48,276 nucleotides of DNA. Origin: JAUREX01 sp044356825. GTDB lineage: Bacteria > Pseudomonadota > Alphaproteobacteria > Rhodobacterales > Rhodobacteraceae. Made by a program: the position numbers and the translations under genes. The first letter of the stretch is position 1. The number at the start of each line of letters is the position of its first letter. The stretch spans positions 1-48,276 of the forward strand of contig JBIKVM010000002.1 in NCBI GenBank assembly GCA_044356825.1. Direction: 5' to 3'. The notes below the pieces were generated by a model. That model was not told the origin of the DNA. It did no database searches and saw only the letters and a list, made by a program, of their open reading frames with translations. Shown here piece after piece: positions 18,453 to 26,758 of the stretch.

Positions 18453-19481
18453 ATGTTCTTTGCCTCCGACAACGGCGCGCCGGTGCCGCCGCAGGTCATG
18501 GATGCGCTGGCGCGCGCCAATTCGGGCGCGGTCATGTCCTATGGCAACGATGCGCTGACGGCCCGGGTGCGCGACAGGATCCGCGCTCTGTTCGAGGCGC
18601 CCGAGGCGGCCGTCTATCTGGTGGCGACGGGGACGGCGGCGAACGCGCTGGCGCTCGCGCATCTCTGCCCGCCCTGGGGGGCGGTCTTCTGCCACACGCT
18701 CGCCCATGTCGAGACGGACGAATGCGGCGCGCCCGAATTCTTCACGGCGGGTGCGAAACTGATCGGCGTGCCCGGCGCGCATGGCCGGATCGATCCCGAG
18801 GCGCTCGCGGCCACGGTCGCGGCCACGGGCCGGGGCGGGGTGCACGGCGTGCAGAAGGGGGCGCTGAGCCTGACGAGCGCGACCGAGGCCGGGACCGTCT
18901 ATGCCCCGGCCGAGATCGCGGCACTTGCCCGCATCGCCCATGACGCGGGCGTGCCGGTCCACCTCGACGGGGCGCGCTTTGCCAACGCGCTCGTCGCCAC
19001 CGGCGCCACCCCGGCCGAGCTCAGCTGGAAGGCCGGCGTCGATGTCCTGACGCTCGGGGGCACCAAGAACGGGCTGCTGGGCGCCGAGGCCGTGATCCTC
19101 TTCGATCCCGCGCGCGCCTTCGAGTTCGAGTTGCGCCGCAAGCGCGCGGGGCATCTCTTTTCCAAGTACCGCTACCTCGCGGCGCAGTTCGACGGCTGGC
19201 TCGAGGGCGATCTGTGGCGCGACATGGCGCGCCACGCCAACGCGATGGCCGCGCGCCTCGCGGCGGGGCTGGGGCAGGTCGCGGGCGCGCGCCTCGTGCA
19301 TCCGGTCGAGGCCAACATCATCTTCGCCGAGCTGCCGCTCGCGGCGGCAGAGCGGGCGCGCGCGGCCGGGGCGCGCTTTTACACCATCGTGCCGGGGGCG
19401 ACCGAGCGGGTGCGCCTCGTGCCGTCCTGGGCCACCACCCCGGCCGAGGTCGACACCCTGATCGCCGCCTTCGCGGGCTGA
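18453..19481 (+). CDS. Low-specificity L-threonine aldolase family protein
   Basis: A 342-residue PLP-dependent enzyme of fold type I. It opens MFFASDNGAPVPPQVM, contains the cofactor-stacking region ATGTAANALALAHL, an Asp in VHLDGARFANAL that would pair with the pyridine nitrogen, and the Schiff-base lysine K205 in TLGGTKNGLLGAEAV. The family cleaves L-threonine or L-allo-threonine to glycine and acetaldehyde; related enzymes act on phenylserine or other beta-hydroxy amino acids. Stereopreference cannot be read here. It is last in the plus-strand run and converges with the EVE gene, with 3 bases between the stops. Confidence 0.88.
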   Translation: MFFASDNGAPVPPQVMDALARANSGAVMSYGNDALTARVRDRIRALFEAPEAAVYLVATGTAANALALAHLCPPWGAVFCHTLAHVETDECGAPEFFTAGAKLIGVPGAHGRIDPEALAATVAATGRGGVHGVQKGALSLTSATEAGTVYAPAEIAALARIAHDAGVPVHLDGARFANALVATGATPAELSWKAGVDVLTLGGTKNGLLGAEAVILFDPARAFEFELRRKRAGHLFSKYRYLAAQFDGWLEGDLWRDMARHANAMAARLAAGLGQVAGARLVHPVEANIIFAELPLAAAERARAAGARFYTIVPGATERVRLVPSWATTPAEVDTLIAAFAG

Positions 19482-19484
19482 GGG

Positions 19485-19910
19485 TCAGGCCGGCCCGAGC
19501 CCGCCCAGTTCGCAGACGACGGACCATTCGGCCTCGGTCACGGGCTGGACCGACAGGCGCGAGTTCGTGACCAGCGCCATCGCCCCGAGGCGCGGATCGG
19601 CCTTGCAGATCTCGAGCGGGACGGGGCGCGGCAGGGGCGCGACCGCGCGGATGTCGACGCAATCCCACCGCGGATCGTCGGTCGCGGTGCTGTCGGGGTG
19701 GGCGAGCGCGCAGACCTCGACGATGCCGACCACGGCCTTGCCGATGTTCGAGTGATAGAAGAACCCCCGGTCGCCCAGCGCCATCGCGCGCATGTTGTTG
19801 CGCGCCTGATAGTTGCGCACGCCCGTCCACTCCTCGCCGGTGGCGCCGCGCGCGCATTGCTGGTCCCAGCTCCAGACGTCGGGTTCGGATTTGAAGAGCC
19901 AATAGCGCAT
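19485..19910 (-). CDS. EVE domain protein
   Basis: A 141-residue protein that is entirely one EVE domain, a PUA-like fold. It starts MRYWLFKSEPDVWSWDQQ and contains WTGVRNYQARNNMRAMALGDRGFFYHSN and SRLSVQPVTEAEW, the usual family landmarks (two of these lie within one continuous stretch). EVE domains are thought to recognise modified bases in nucleic acid. A clear GGAGG sits just before the ATG. It lies 10 bases downstream of gpsA, in one likely transcript with tsaD, the t6A tRNA-modification enzyme; that neighbourhood fits an RNA-modification link but does not prove one. Confidence 0.9.
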   Translation of the reverse strand: MRYWLFKSEPDVWSWDQQCARGATGEEWTGVRNYQARNNMRAMALGDRGFFYHSNIGKAVVGIVEVCALAHPDSTATDDPRWDCVDIRAVAPLPRPVPLEICKADPRLGAMALVTNSRLSVQPVTEAEWSVVCELGGLGPA

Positions 19911-19920
19911 GTCGTCCTCC

Positions 19921-20883
19921 CTAATCCTCCTCGCTGCGCAGCGGGCGGGCCATCAGCGCGGCCATCGCCTCGGCAACCGTCGCCCGCCCCGCGAGCACCG
20001 CCGCGACCGCCGCCATGACGGGTGCGCGCACCCCCAGACGGTCGGCCAGCGCGACCGCGGCCGCAGCCGTCGCGATGCCTTCGACCGTGCGGCCGGCCGC
20101 GGGCGCGATGCCTGCCCCGATCGCCGCCCCATGGGCGAAATTGCGCGACTGCGCCGAGGTGCAGGTCAGCACGAGGTCGCCAAGCCCCGCAAGCCCGTGC
20201 AGCGTCGCGGCGCGCGCCCCGGACGCCACCGCGATGCGCACCATCTCGGCGTGGCCGCGCGTCATCAGGGCCGCGCGCGCGCTCTCGCCAAGGCCCGCCC
20301 CGATCGCGAGGCCCGCGCCGATGGCGACGACGTTCTTGAGCGCGCCGCCAAGTTCCGCCCCGCGCAGGTCGGTCCCGCGATAGATCCGCAGGACCGGGGT
20401 CGCGAGGCGCGCCTGCACCGCCGCCCCGAGCGCATCCTCGCCAATCGCGAGCGCCAGCGCCGTGGGCAGGCCGCGCGCGATGTCGGCGGCAAAGGATGGC
20501 CCCGTCAGGACCGCGGGCACCGATTCGGGGCAGAGCCGCGCCACCAGCGACCCCGCCCCGAGGCCCGTCGCGGGGTCGATCCCCTTGGCGCAGGCCACCA
20601 CCACCCGCCCCCCGAGCGTCGCGGCGCGATCGGCCAGCGCGTCGGCCGTCGCCGCCATCGGCACCGCGACGAGGACGGGCACATCCGGCGGCAGATCGGG
20701 CGGCAGCGCCTCGGCCAGCACGACCGGCTGAGGCAAGGTCAGTTCGGGCAGGCGCGGCGGGCGGCGCGCGGCCCTCCAGCCCGCGACATCGCGTCCGATC
20801 AGCCAGACCTCGCCCCGCTCGGCGAGTGCCGCGGCAAGGGCGGCGCCGAAGGCCCCCGCGCCGATGACGGCCGCGACCGTCAC
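19921..20883 (-). CDS. gpsA: NAD(P)+-dependent glycerol-3-phosphate dehydrogenase
   Basis: Reduces dihydroxyacetone phosphate to sn-glycerol 3-phosphate for phospholipid synthesis. The 320-residue protein begins with a Rossmann motif, VIGAGAFGAALAAALAERG, and includes VVACAKGIDPATGLG, LTGPSFAADIARGLPTAL, and the catalytic lysine region GGALKNVVAIGAGLAIG. GLGDLVLTCTSAQSRNFAHG follows as in other GpsA proteins. Translation appears to start at GTG (20883), overlapping the tsaD stop by four bases (GTGA), which implies coupling. Confidence 0.95.
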   Translation of the reverse strand: MTVAAVIGAGAFGAALAAALAERGEVWLIGRDVAGWRAARRPPRLPELTLPQPVVLAEALPPDLPPDVPVLVAVPMAATADALADRAATLGGRVVVACAKGIDPATGLGAGSLVARLCPESVPAVLTGPSFAADIARGLPTALALAIGEDALGAAVQARLATPVLRIYRGTDLRGAELGGALKNVVAIGAGLAIGAGLGESARAALMTRGHAEMVRIAVASGARAATLHGLAGLGDLVLTCTSAQSRNFAHGAAIGAGIAPAAGRTVEGIATAAAAVALADRLGVRAPVMAAVAAVLAGRATVAEAMAALMARPLRSEED

Positions 20884-21953
20884 GCCTTTGGCCCCTTGCG
20901 CCCAGCGCCGAGCATCCCCGCCTGTCGGTCATCGAGCGGCCAGCGCGGGCGGGCGGCAAGGTCCATCCCGTCGCGGGCCCCTTCGCGAAAGCGTTCGATC
21001 CCGGCCCAGGCGATCATCGCGCCGTTGTCGGTGCAAAGCCGCACGGGCGGCACGACGAAATCCACCCCCGCCGATGCCGCCGCCGCGCCGAGCGCCGCGC
21101 GCACGGCGCCATTCGCCGCAACACCGCCCGCGGCGGCAAAGACCGCGACACCGCCCGCCAGAGCCAGCGCCGCGCGCGCCTTGGCCCCGAGCACATCGGC
21201 CACCGCCGCCTGAAACCCCGCGCAGAGGTCGGCGCGATCCTGCGGCCCGATGGGGCCGAGCGTCTCGGTCGCCCGCAGCACCGCCGTCTTGAGGCCCGAG
21301 AACGACAGATCGCACCCCGGCCGGTCGAGGAGCGGACGCGGCAGATCGAAACGCGCCGGATCGCCCGCGCGGGCCTCGGCCTCGACCGCCGGGCCGCCGC
21401 CGGCGCCGAGGCCGAGGTGGCGCGCGACCTTGTCGAAGGCCTCGCCCGGGGCGTCGTCGATGGTGCCGCCGAGGCGGTGAAAGCGGTCGGCCCCCTCGAC
21501 CAGCACGAACTGGCAATGCCCGCCCGAGGCGATGAGGACGAGATAGGGAAACGCCACCCCATCCGTCAGCCGCGGCGTCAGCGCGTGCCCCGCCAGGTGG
21601 TTCACGCCGACCAGCGGCAATCCCGCCGCGGCCGCCAGCCCCTTGGCGAACATCACCCCCGCAAGCACCCCGCCGATGAGGCCCGGCCCCGCCGTCACCG
21701 CCACCCCGTCGAGGTCGCGCACACCGAGACCCGCGCGCGCCAGCACCGCCTCGGCGCAGAGGTCGAGCCGCTCGGCATGGGCGCGGGCCGCGATCTCGGG
21801 CACGACGCCGCCGAAATCGGCATGCAGCGCACCCTGACCGATCACCGTCTCGGCCAGGATCCGCGGCGGCTCTCCGGGGGTGTCGCGCACGATCGCGGCC
21901 GCGGTATCGTCGCAGCTGCTCTCGATCCCGAGGAAGGTCAGCGTCGCGGCCAT
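20880..21953 (-). CDS. tsaD: tRNA N6-adenosine threonylcarbamoyltransferase
   Basis: Transfers the threonylcarbamoyl group to A37 of ANN-decoding tRNAs (the t6A modification), working with TsaB and TsaE. The 357-residue protein begins FLGIESSCDDTAAAIV. It has PEIAARAHAERL and the metal-binding VNHLAGHAL (HxxxH), the ASGGHCQFVLV strand and a late NGAMIAWAGIERF block. The frame stays open upstream of the ATG at 21953, but homologues start here. The operon order is tsaD-gpsA-EVE. It is divergent from hemD across 46 bases. Confidence 0.96.
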   Translation of the reverse strand: MAATLTFLGIESSCDDTAAAIVRDTPGEPPRILAETVIGQGALHADFGGVVPEIAARAHAERLDLCAEAVLARAGLGVRDLDGVAVTAGPGLIGGVLAGVMFAKGLAAAAGLPLVGVNHLAGHALTPRLTDGVAFPYLVLIASGGHCQFVLVEGADRFHRLGGTIDDAPGEAFDKVARHLGLGAGGGPAVEAEARAGDPARFDLPRPLLDRPGCDLSFSGLKTAVLRATETLGPIGPQDRADLCAGFQAAVADVLGAKARAALALAGGVAVFAAAGGVAANGAVRAALGAAAASAGVDFVVPPVRLCTDNGAMIAWAGIERFREGARDGMDLAARPRWPLDDRQAGMLGAGRKGPKA

Positions 21954-21999
21954 GGCTTTCCGTTGCGGCAGGGGCGGGGGGCAGGTAACACCTTGGGCC

Positions 22000-22722
22000 A
22001 TGGCCGCACAATCCCGCCCCGCGATCCTGATCACCCGCCCCGCCGAGGGGGGCGCGCGCTTTGCCCGGGCGCTGCGGCGCCGGCTCGGGCCGGGGCTTCG
22101 GATCATCAGCGCACCGCTGATGGCACCGCGCTGGCGCGATGCGGATCTGCCCAGCGGCGCGGCGGCGCTGATCTTCACCTCGGAGGCGGGGGTGGCGGGA
22201 CTTGCGCGCCTCACGGGCGACCGCACGCTCCCGGCCTTCTGCGTGGGGGCACATACGGCAGCGGTGGCACGCCGCGCGGGGTTTTCCGCGTACGTCGCGG
22301 GCCGCGATGCTGCCGAACTGCTCGGGACGCTGCGCGCGACGGAGCGGGGGCCTTTTCTGGTCGTGCGCGGGCAGGATGCGGCGGCCGACATCGCGGCGGC
22401 ATTCCGCGAGGCCGGGCGTGAGGCATCCGAGGCCATCGTCTATGCGCAAGAGCCCCGTCCGTTGCCGCCGCGGGCGCTGCGGCTGCTAGCGGGGGCGGGC
22501 GCGGTGGTGCTGCCGGTCTTCTCGGCGCGCAGCGGCGCGCTTCTGGCCGAGGCGGCGCGCGGCGCGCATGCGCGGCTTATGATCGCCGCAATCAGCCCCG
22601 CTGCAGCGCGCCCGCTCGACCTCCTTCGACCCGCGCGCACCCTGTGCGCCGAGACGCCCACGGCTGCGGGCGTGCTTGATGCGGTCGCCATGCTGGTCGG
22701 GGCGGGTGACAAGACGCCTTGA
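22000..22722 (+). CDS. hemD: Uroporphyrinogen-III synthase
   Basis: Cyclises hydroxymethylbilane to uroporphyrinogen III in haem and related tetrapyrrole synthesis. The 240-residue product is poorly conserved, as HemD proteins are. It still shows ILITRPAEGGARFA at the start, ALIFTSEAGVAGLA, a mid-protein VVRGQDAAADIAAAFREAG and the late block AAISPAAARPLDL, in the right order and length. hemC, often directly upstream in relatives, is absent here. Downstream are mitofilin and hemY, a neighbourhood that confirms the call. Confidence 0.9.
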   Translation: MAAQSRPAILITRPAEGGARFARALRRRLGPGLRIISAPLMAPRWRDADLPSGAAALIFTSEAGVAGLARLTGDRTLPAFCVGAHTAAVARRAGFSAYVAGRDAAELLGTLRATERGPFLVVRGQDAAADIAAAFREAGREASEAIVYAQEPRPLPPRALRLLAGAGAVVLPVFSARSGALLAEAARGAHARLMIAAISPAAARPLDLLRPARTLCAETPTAAGVLDAVAMLVGAGDKTP

Positions 22723-22775
22723 AGCAGCGCGCGCGCGGCTGATAGATTGCGCCAAGCCGCAGAGGAGGCCAGACC

Positions 22776-23867
22776 GTGACCGGCGATCCCGGCATTACCG
22801 CGGCCAACGGCCCCGAGGCCGAGACGACGCCGCCGGCAAAGGGCGTCTCGGCCCCCGAGGCGTCGTCGAGGATTACAGCGGCGCAAGGTCCGAAACGGCG
22901 CGGGGCCTTGGCGTTCTGGGCCGGCGCGATGGCAGGCGGGGCCATCTCGGCCGCGATCGGTGCGGGGACGGCAATCTATCTCGATCTCGGGCGGCCTGCT
23001 CCGCCAGCCGCCGACCCTGCAGAAATCGCGGCCCTACGCACCGAGCTTGATGCGCTTGCGACGCGGGTTGCCGAACTGGTTGCCGAACTGACAGCCGCGC
23101 CCCCGCCCGCGGATCCGGCAGCAGAACTTGCCGCCCTGGCGCAACGACTGGCGGCGCTTGAATCGCGCCCCGTCGCCGATCCGGTCGCGATCGAGGCGGA
23201 GCTCAACCGCATCGGTGCCTTGCAGGCCGAGGCGCTCGGCACCGGTGCGGCGGCGGCAACCATCGAAGCCGCACGCGATGCCGCACTCGCCGAGGTGACA
23301 GCCGCCCATCTGGCGCTGATCGCCGAACGCGCGGCAGAGGCGGACAAGGCGGTGCAGGCCGAACGCACGGCCCTTCTGCGCGCCCGCCTCGCGGCACTGG
23401 CCGAGGCGATCGAGACGGGCGCGTCGCTTGTGCCGATCCTTGAGGACATAGGCCGGGAGGGGATCGCGGTGCCCCCCGCCCTCGGCGCGGTTTCACAAGG
23501 TGCCCCGACGCTTGCGCAACTGCTCGCGGACTGGCCGGAAGCGGCGCGCGCCGCCCTTGGCGCGTCTCTTCGGGTAGAGCCCGACGCCCCCCTCGGCGAC
23601 CGGATCGCGGCCTTCCTGCGCATCCAGACTGGCGCCCGCTCGCTTGCCCCGCGCGAGGGGGACGACCCCGACGCGCTGCTGTCGCGGATCGAGGCGTCGC
23701 TGCGGACGGGCGATCTGGATGCGGCAGCCGCAGGCATGGATGCACTGCCCCCCGAGGCGGTTGCGGCCCTCGCGACATGGCGGGGCGGGTTCGAGGCGCG
23801 CCGCGCAGCCCTCGCGGCACTTGCCGACATCGGGGCCGCCATCGACGCCGCAGGAGGCACGCCATGA
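22776..23867 (+). CDS. Mitofilin (Mic60) family inner-membrane protein
   Basis: A 363-residue protein. A disordered N-terminus of about 45 residues is followed by one membrane helix (near 47-68, ALAFWAGAMAGGAISAAIG). A long alanine-rich coiled coil follows (about 80-205, with repeated LAALAQRLAALESR-type heptads). A C-terminal helical domain carries the mitofilin signature. In alphaproteobacteria Mic60 shapes intracytoplasmic membranes, and its gene is known to sit among haem genes between hemD and hemY, exactly as here. The start is GTG at 22776 with GAGGAGG about 9 bases upstream. Its stop overlaps the hemY start (ATGA). Confidence 0.87.
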   Translation: MTGDPGITAANGPEAETTPPAKGVSAPEASSRITAAQGPKRRGALAFWAGAMAGGAISAAIGAGTAIYLDLGRPAPPAADPAEIAALRTELDALATRVAELVAELTAAPPPADPAAELAALAQRLAALESRPVADPVAIEAELNRIGALQAEALGTGAAAATIEAARDAALAEVTAAHLALIAERAAEADKAVQAERTALLRARLAALAEAIETGASLVPILEDIGREGIAVPPALGAVSQGAPTLAQLLADWPEAARAALGASLRVEPDAPLGDRIAAFLRIQTGARSLAPREGDDPDALLSRIEASLRTGDLDAAAAGMDALPPEAVAALATWRGGFEARRAALAALADIGAAIDAAGGTP

Positions 23868-25261
23868 TCTGGTCGCTCGCACGGGTGCTTGGCTTCGTCG
23901 CCGTGGTGGCCACCATGGCCTTCGCGCTCGGCCGCCTGATGGAGACGGGCGAGGAGGTGCGGATCGCGGCCGCCGGATGGGAGTTCACGCTCGGCCCCGT
24001 CGTAGCCGTGCTCGTGCTCGTGGTGCTCCTCCTCGGCGTCTGGGCGGTGCTTCGGCTCGGGGGGCTCGCGATTGCGGTGCTGCGCTTTCTGGCAGGCGAT
24101 GAGACAGCCGTCTCGCGCTTTGTCGATCGCAACCGCGCCCGGCGCGGCCAGGCGGCACTGACGGATGCGCTCCTGGCGCTCGCGGCGGGCGACGGGCGGC
24201 AGGCGACCGATCGCGCGGCGCAGGCGGCGCGGCTCATCGATCAGCCGGTGCTGACGACGCTGATCTCGGCGCAAGCGGCGCGGATGACGGGCGACCGGGC
24301 GCGCGCGACCGAGGCCTATCGCAAGCTCCTCGGCCACGACCCGGCCCGCTTTGTCGCGGTGCGCGGTCTCATGCAGATCAAGCTCGACGAAGGAGACACG
24401 GAAACGGCGCTGAAACTGGCGCAGAAGGCATTCGCGCTGCGCCCCGGGCACCAGCCCACGCAAGACGCGCTGCTCTCGCTGCAGACGCGGGCGCATGACT
24501 GGACGGGCGCGCGCGAGACGCTGCGCGCGCAGGCCGGCAGCGGCGCCCTGCCGCGCGATGTCTGGAAGCGGCGCGATGCCGTGCTGGCGCTGCAGGAGGC
24601 GCGCGAGATCCTCGATCCGACAGCCCCGATCGAGGCGCGCGAGGCCGCGATCGCGGCCAACCGGGCCTCGCCCGACCTGATCCCCGCGGCCGTCATGGCG
24701 GCAGATGGCATGATCGCCGCAGGCAGTCCCAAGAAGGCCGCGCGCATCCTCGAAAAGGCCTGGTCGGTGCGCCCGCACCCCGATCTGGCCGCTGCCTATG
24801 CCCGCATCGCGCCCGAGGAAACCCCGGGCGCGCGGTTGCGCCGCTTTTCGGCGCTCTGGGCGACGAACCCCGCCCATGACGAGACGCGCTGCACCGAAGC
24901 CGAACTTCAGATCGCAGCCGAGGACTTCCCGGCCGCGCGACGGGCGCTCGGCGATCTGCCGACGCGCCATCCCACGGCGCGCACCCTCACGCTCATGGCC
25001 GCGATCGAACGCGGCGAGGGCGGGTCCGAGGCGGCCGTTCGGGGCTGGCTCGCCAGCGCTCTGGCCGCGCCGCGCGGCCCGCAATGGACCTGCGCCGCCT
25101 GCCACACCCCCCACGCGGCCTGGTCGGCCGTCTGTGACAGTTGCGGCGGGTTCGACACTCTCGACTGGACCGAGACCGCCGCACCGCCCCCCGCAGGCAC
25201 CGAGATGCTGCCGTTGGTCGTCGGCAGCCCGGACGCGCCGCGGCAGCCGCGCCCGGATTGA
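23864..25261 (+). CDS. hemY: HemY family TPR membrane protein with C-terminal zinc ribbon
   Basis: A 465-residue protein. Two N-terminal membrane helices (about 2-22 and 43-68) form the HemY_N domain, followed by TPR-like helical repeats from about residue 95 to 400 (for example ALTDALLALAAGDGRQATDR and ETALKLAQKAFALRPGH). The C-terminus carries a CxxC...CxxC ribbon, CAACHTPHAAWSAVCDSCGG, near residues 407-426. This is the proteobacterial HemY of the haem operon, of unclear function, not the Bacillus protoporphyrinogen oxidase of the same name. The layout recalls LapB/YciM, which joins a membrane helix, TPRs and a rubredoxin-like tail. It is coupled to mic60 by a 4-base overlap. Confidence 0.9.
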   Translation: MIWSLARVLGFVAVVATMAFALGRLMETGEEVRIAAAGWEFTLGPVVAVLVLVVLLLGVWAVLRLGGLAIAVLRFLAGDETAVSRFVDRNRARRGQAALTDALLALAAGDGRQATDRAAQAARLIDQPVLTTLISAQAARMTGDRARATEAYRKLLGHDPARFVAVRGLMQIKLDEGDTETALKLAQKAFALRPGHQPTQDALLSLQTRAHDWTGARETLRAQAGSGALPRDVWKRRDAVLALQEAREILDPTAPIEAREAAIAANRASPDLIPAAVMAADGMIAAGSPKKAARILEKAWSVRPHPDLAAAYARIAPEETPGARLRRFSALWATNPAHDETRCTEAELQIAAEDFPAARRALGDLPTRHPTARTLTLMAAIERGEGGSEAAVRGWLASALAAPRGPQWTCAACHTPHAAWSAVCDSCGGFDTLDWTETAAPPPAGTEMLPLVVGSPDAPRQPRPD

Positions 25262-25306
25262 CACCGGAGAAACGCCCGGCATCGCCAAAGTCGCATGAGA
25301 GAGGGA

Positions 25307-25382
25307 TGGTGCCGCTTGCGTGACTCGAACACGCGACCCTCGCATTACGAATGCGATGCTCTACCGGCTGAGCTAAAGCGGC
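25307..25382 (-). tRNA. tRNA-Thr (CGU anticodon)
   Basis: On the minus strand GCCGCTT-TA-GCTC opens the cloverleaf. The anticodon stem TCGCA/TGCGA frames TTCGTAA, giving anticodon CGT. The T-arm is GCGTG-TTCGAGT-CACGC, and the acceptor closes with AAGCGGC-A-CCA, with CCA encoded. All stems pair. It reads ACG codons. Confidence 0.97.
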
Positions 25383-25395
25383 TGGCCGAGAGGGC

Positions 25396-25423
25396 TGATA
25401 GACGATGCGGCAGGGATATGCAA
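25396..25423 (-). promoter_or_regulatory. Possible promoter for tRNA-Thr
   Basis: On the minus strand TTGCAT (25418-25423) is followed after 16 bases by CTATCA (25396-25401), ending 13 bases before the mature tRNA. The distance suits transcription starting just upstream of the tRNA. Confidence 0.4.
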
Positions 25424-25525
25424 GCCGACTGACACGGCCCGCCCCCTGCCCTCATCCGCATCAGCCTTGCGACGCGGACACGCCGCACCCCGAAAGGACT
25501 TCGACACGCTCGACCAAGCAGGAAG

Positions 25526-25599
25526 TGGAGGCGAGTAGCGGAATCGAACCGCTCTAGACGGATTTGCAATCCGCTGCATAACCTACCTGCCCACTCGCC
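25526..25599 (-). tRNA. tRNA-Cys (GCA anticodon)
   Basis: On the minus strand GGCGAGT opens and ACTCGCC-T-CCA closes the acceptor stem, with CCA encoded. The anticodon arm CGGA-TTGCAAA-TCCG gives GCA. The stretch GCGGATTGCAAATCCGTCTAG is nearly the same in E. coli tRNA-Cys when compared from memory (21 bases split here as GCGGATTGCA + AATCCGTCTAG). The T-stem is AGCGG/CCGCT. Confidence 0.97.
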
Positions 25600-25613
25600 C
25601 CGGGCCAAATGGG

Positions 25614-25640
25614 CGTATACCACGCGGGGTCGGCGTGCAA
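25614..25640 (-). promoter_or_regulatory. Possible promoter for tRNA-Cys
   Basis: On the minus strand TTGCAC (25635-25640) is followed after a short 15-base spacer by TATACG (25614-25619), 14 bases before the tRNA. The -10 is one of the better ones in this GC-rich window. Confidence 0.4.
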
Positions 25641-25660
25641 GGGGCGTGCGTCCGTCGCCC

Positions 25661-26593
25661 TCAGGTGCCGAGAGGCGGCGCCCGGACGGGTATGGTGCCC
25701 GGCGCGTCACGCAGCAGATCGGAGAGAAATCCGGCGAGGCTCTCCTCGATGCGGCCGAAGGCACCGCCCGGGCGGAACAGAAGCGTGATGTCGGCGCGCA
25801 GCGGCGCATCCGCGATGTCGTGCAACACGACCTCGCCGCGGCGGGCTTCGTTGCAGAGCGAGCCATAGGGGCTGATCGAGGTCTTGAGGCCGCGCTGGAT
25901 CAGCGAGCGCCAGAGGTCGATTGACTCGACCTGATCATCGGGGGGCATCGAGAGCCCGAGACGCCGGGCGGCCTCGCAGGTCACCTTCCAGGCGATGCTC
26001 TGGGATCCGTAGAAGACAAGTGGTGTCCCGAGCGCTGCGGCAAGCGTCCGCGGATGGCCCGCTTCGGACCCAGTCGCCCCGGCTGCGGGGCCGGTAGCCA
26101 GAAAGAACGTCTCGGTCGCGATGCGGATCGGGTTCTGGACACTCGGCGGGGGCGGGCCATAGACAAGGGCTGCGTCGATCTCTCCCGCGACAAGCTGTCG
26201 CGCGAGTCCCGACGACCATCCCTCACTCAACTCGATGCGCGTCCCGCCCATGCGGTGCGGGCCTTCGACCATCGCCTCTATTCCGATCAGACGCGCGAGC
26301 GCCGGTGGCACGCCAAGGCGCACCGTCTGGGGGGCTCCGGCCAGCGCGATTTCAGTCTCGGTCGCGAGATCAAGAAGGCGGCGGGCATAACCGGCCAGCA
26401 CGACACCCTCGGCCGTAAGCTCCACCCCCTTGGAATTGCGGAGGAAAAGCGGCTTCCCGAGACGTTCTTCGAGGGCCTTGACCTGAAGGCTCAGCGCGGT
26501 TGTCGCGACATTGAGGGCCTGCGCCGCAGCCGTCATGCTGCCGAGATCGGCGCATTTGAGAAAGTACCTCAACTGGCGCAGCGTGAAGGACAT
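25661..26593 (-). CDS. LysR family transcriptional regulator
   Basis: A 310-residue LTTR. An N-terminal winged helix-turn-helix (TLRQLRYFLKCADLGSMTAAAQALNVATTALSLQVKALE, described here in parts: RQLRYFLKCADLGSM then AQALNVATTALSLQ) is followed by a linker helix and a periplasmic-binding-like effector domain from about residue 90. The recognition helix resembles that of Nac/Cbl-like members. I chose ATG 26593; a GTG at 26605 is also in frame. It is divergent from the Tat flavoprotein gene across about 165 bases, the classic layout for an LTTR controlling its neighbour. The effector is unknown, but the substrate of the flavoprotein is a fair guess. Confidence 0.9.
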   Translation of the reverse strand: MSFTLRQLRYFLKCADLGSMTAAAQALNVATTALSLQVKALEERLGKPLFLRNSKGVELTAEGVVLAGYARRLLDLATETEIALAGAPQTVRLGVPPALARLIGIEAMVEGPHRMGGTRIELSEGWSSGLARQLVAGEIDAALVYGPPPPSVQNPIRIATETFFLATGPAAGATGSEAGHPRTLAAALGTPLVFYGSQSIAWKVTCEAARRLGLSMPPDDQVESIDLWRSLIQRGLKTSISPYGSLCNEARRGEVVLHDIADAPLRADITLLFRPGGAFGRIEESLAGFLSDLLRDAPGTIPVRAPPLGT

Positions 26594-26605
26594 ACCGAAA
26601 TTCAC

Positions 26606-26758
26606 CCACCAACTGCGGAGAGCGTGAATCTTTTCATAAGGGCGCCATCGCTATTCCGCAATGGACTTGGCCAAGAGCCGAAAAATAGCCTTCGGGTCAG
26701 GGCGGAGGGCTTCGTCGCGAAGACCCCTTCGGCCGCAATCGTCATCGGGAGGAAACAC
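26606..26758. promoter_or_regulatory. Divergent control region between LysR and the flavoprotein gene
   Basis: This gap must hold both promoters and, by analogy with other LTTR pairs, the LysR operator. It includes a locally AT-richer stretch, GTGAATCTTTTCATAAGG near 26620-26643. I could not pick one T-N11-A site with confidence. A GGGAGGA motif at 26748-26753 is the ribosome-binding site of the flavoprotein gene. Confidence 0.5.

Noticed and set aside
23864..25261. HemY as protoporphyrinogen oxidase
   Set aside because: The protein has membrane helices and TPRs and no FAD-binding motif; only the name is shared with the Bacillus enzyme.
22976..25345. 789-codon minus-strand frame across mic60 and hemY
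   Set aside because: It spans two well-supported genes on the other strand and reads as serine/alanine/arginine low complexity.
25262..25660. Possible integration site or mobile element at the two tRNA genes
   Set aside because: No integrase, no direct repeat of a tRNA 3' end and no change of gene type that would mark an island boundary at the tRNAs.
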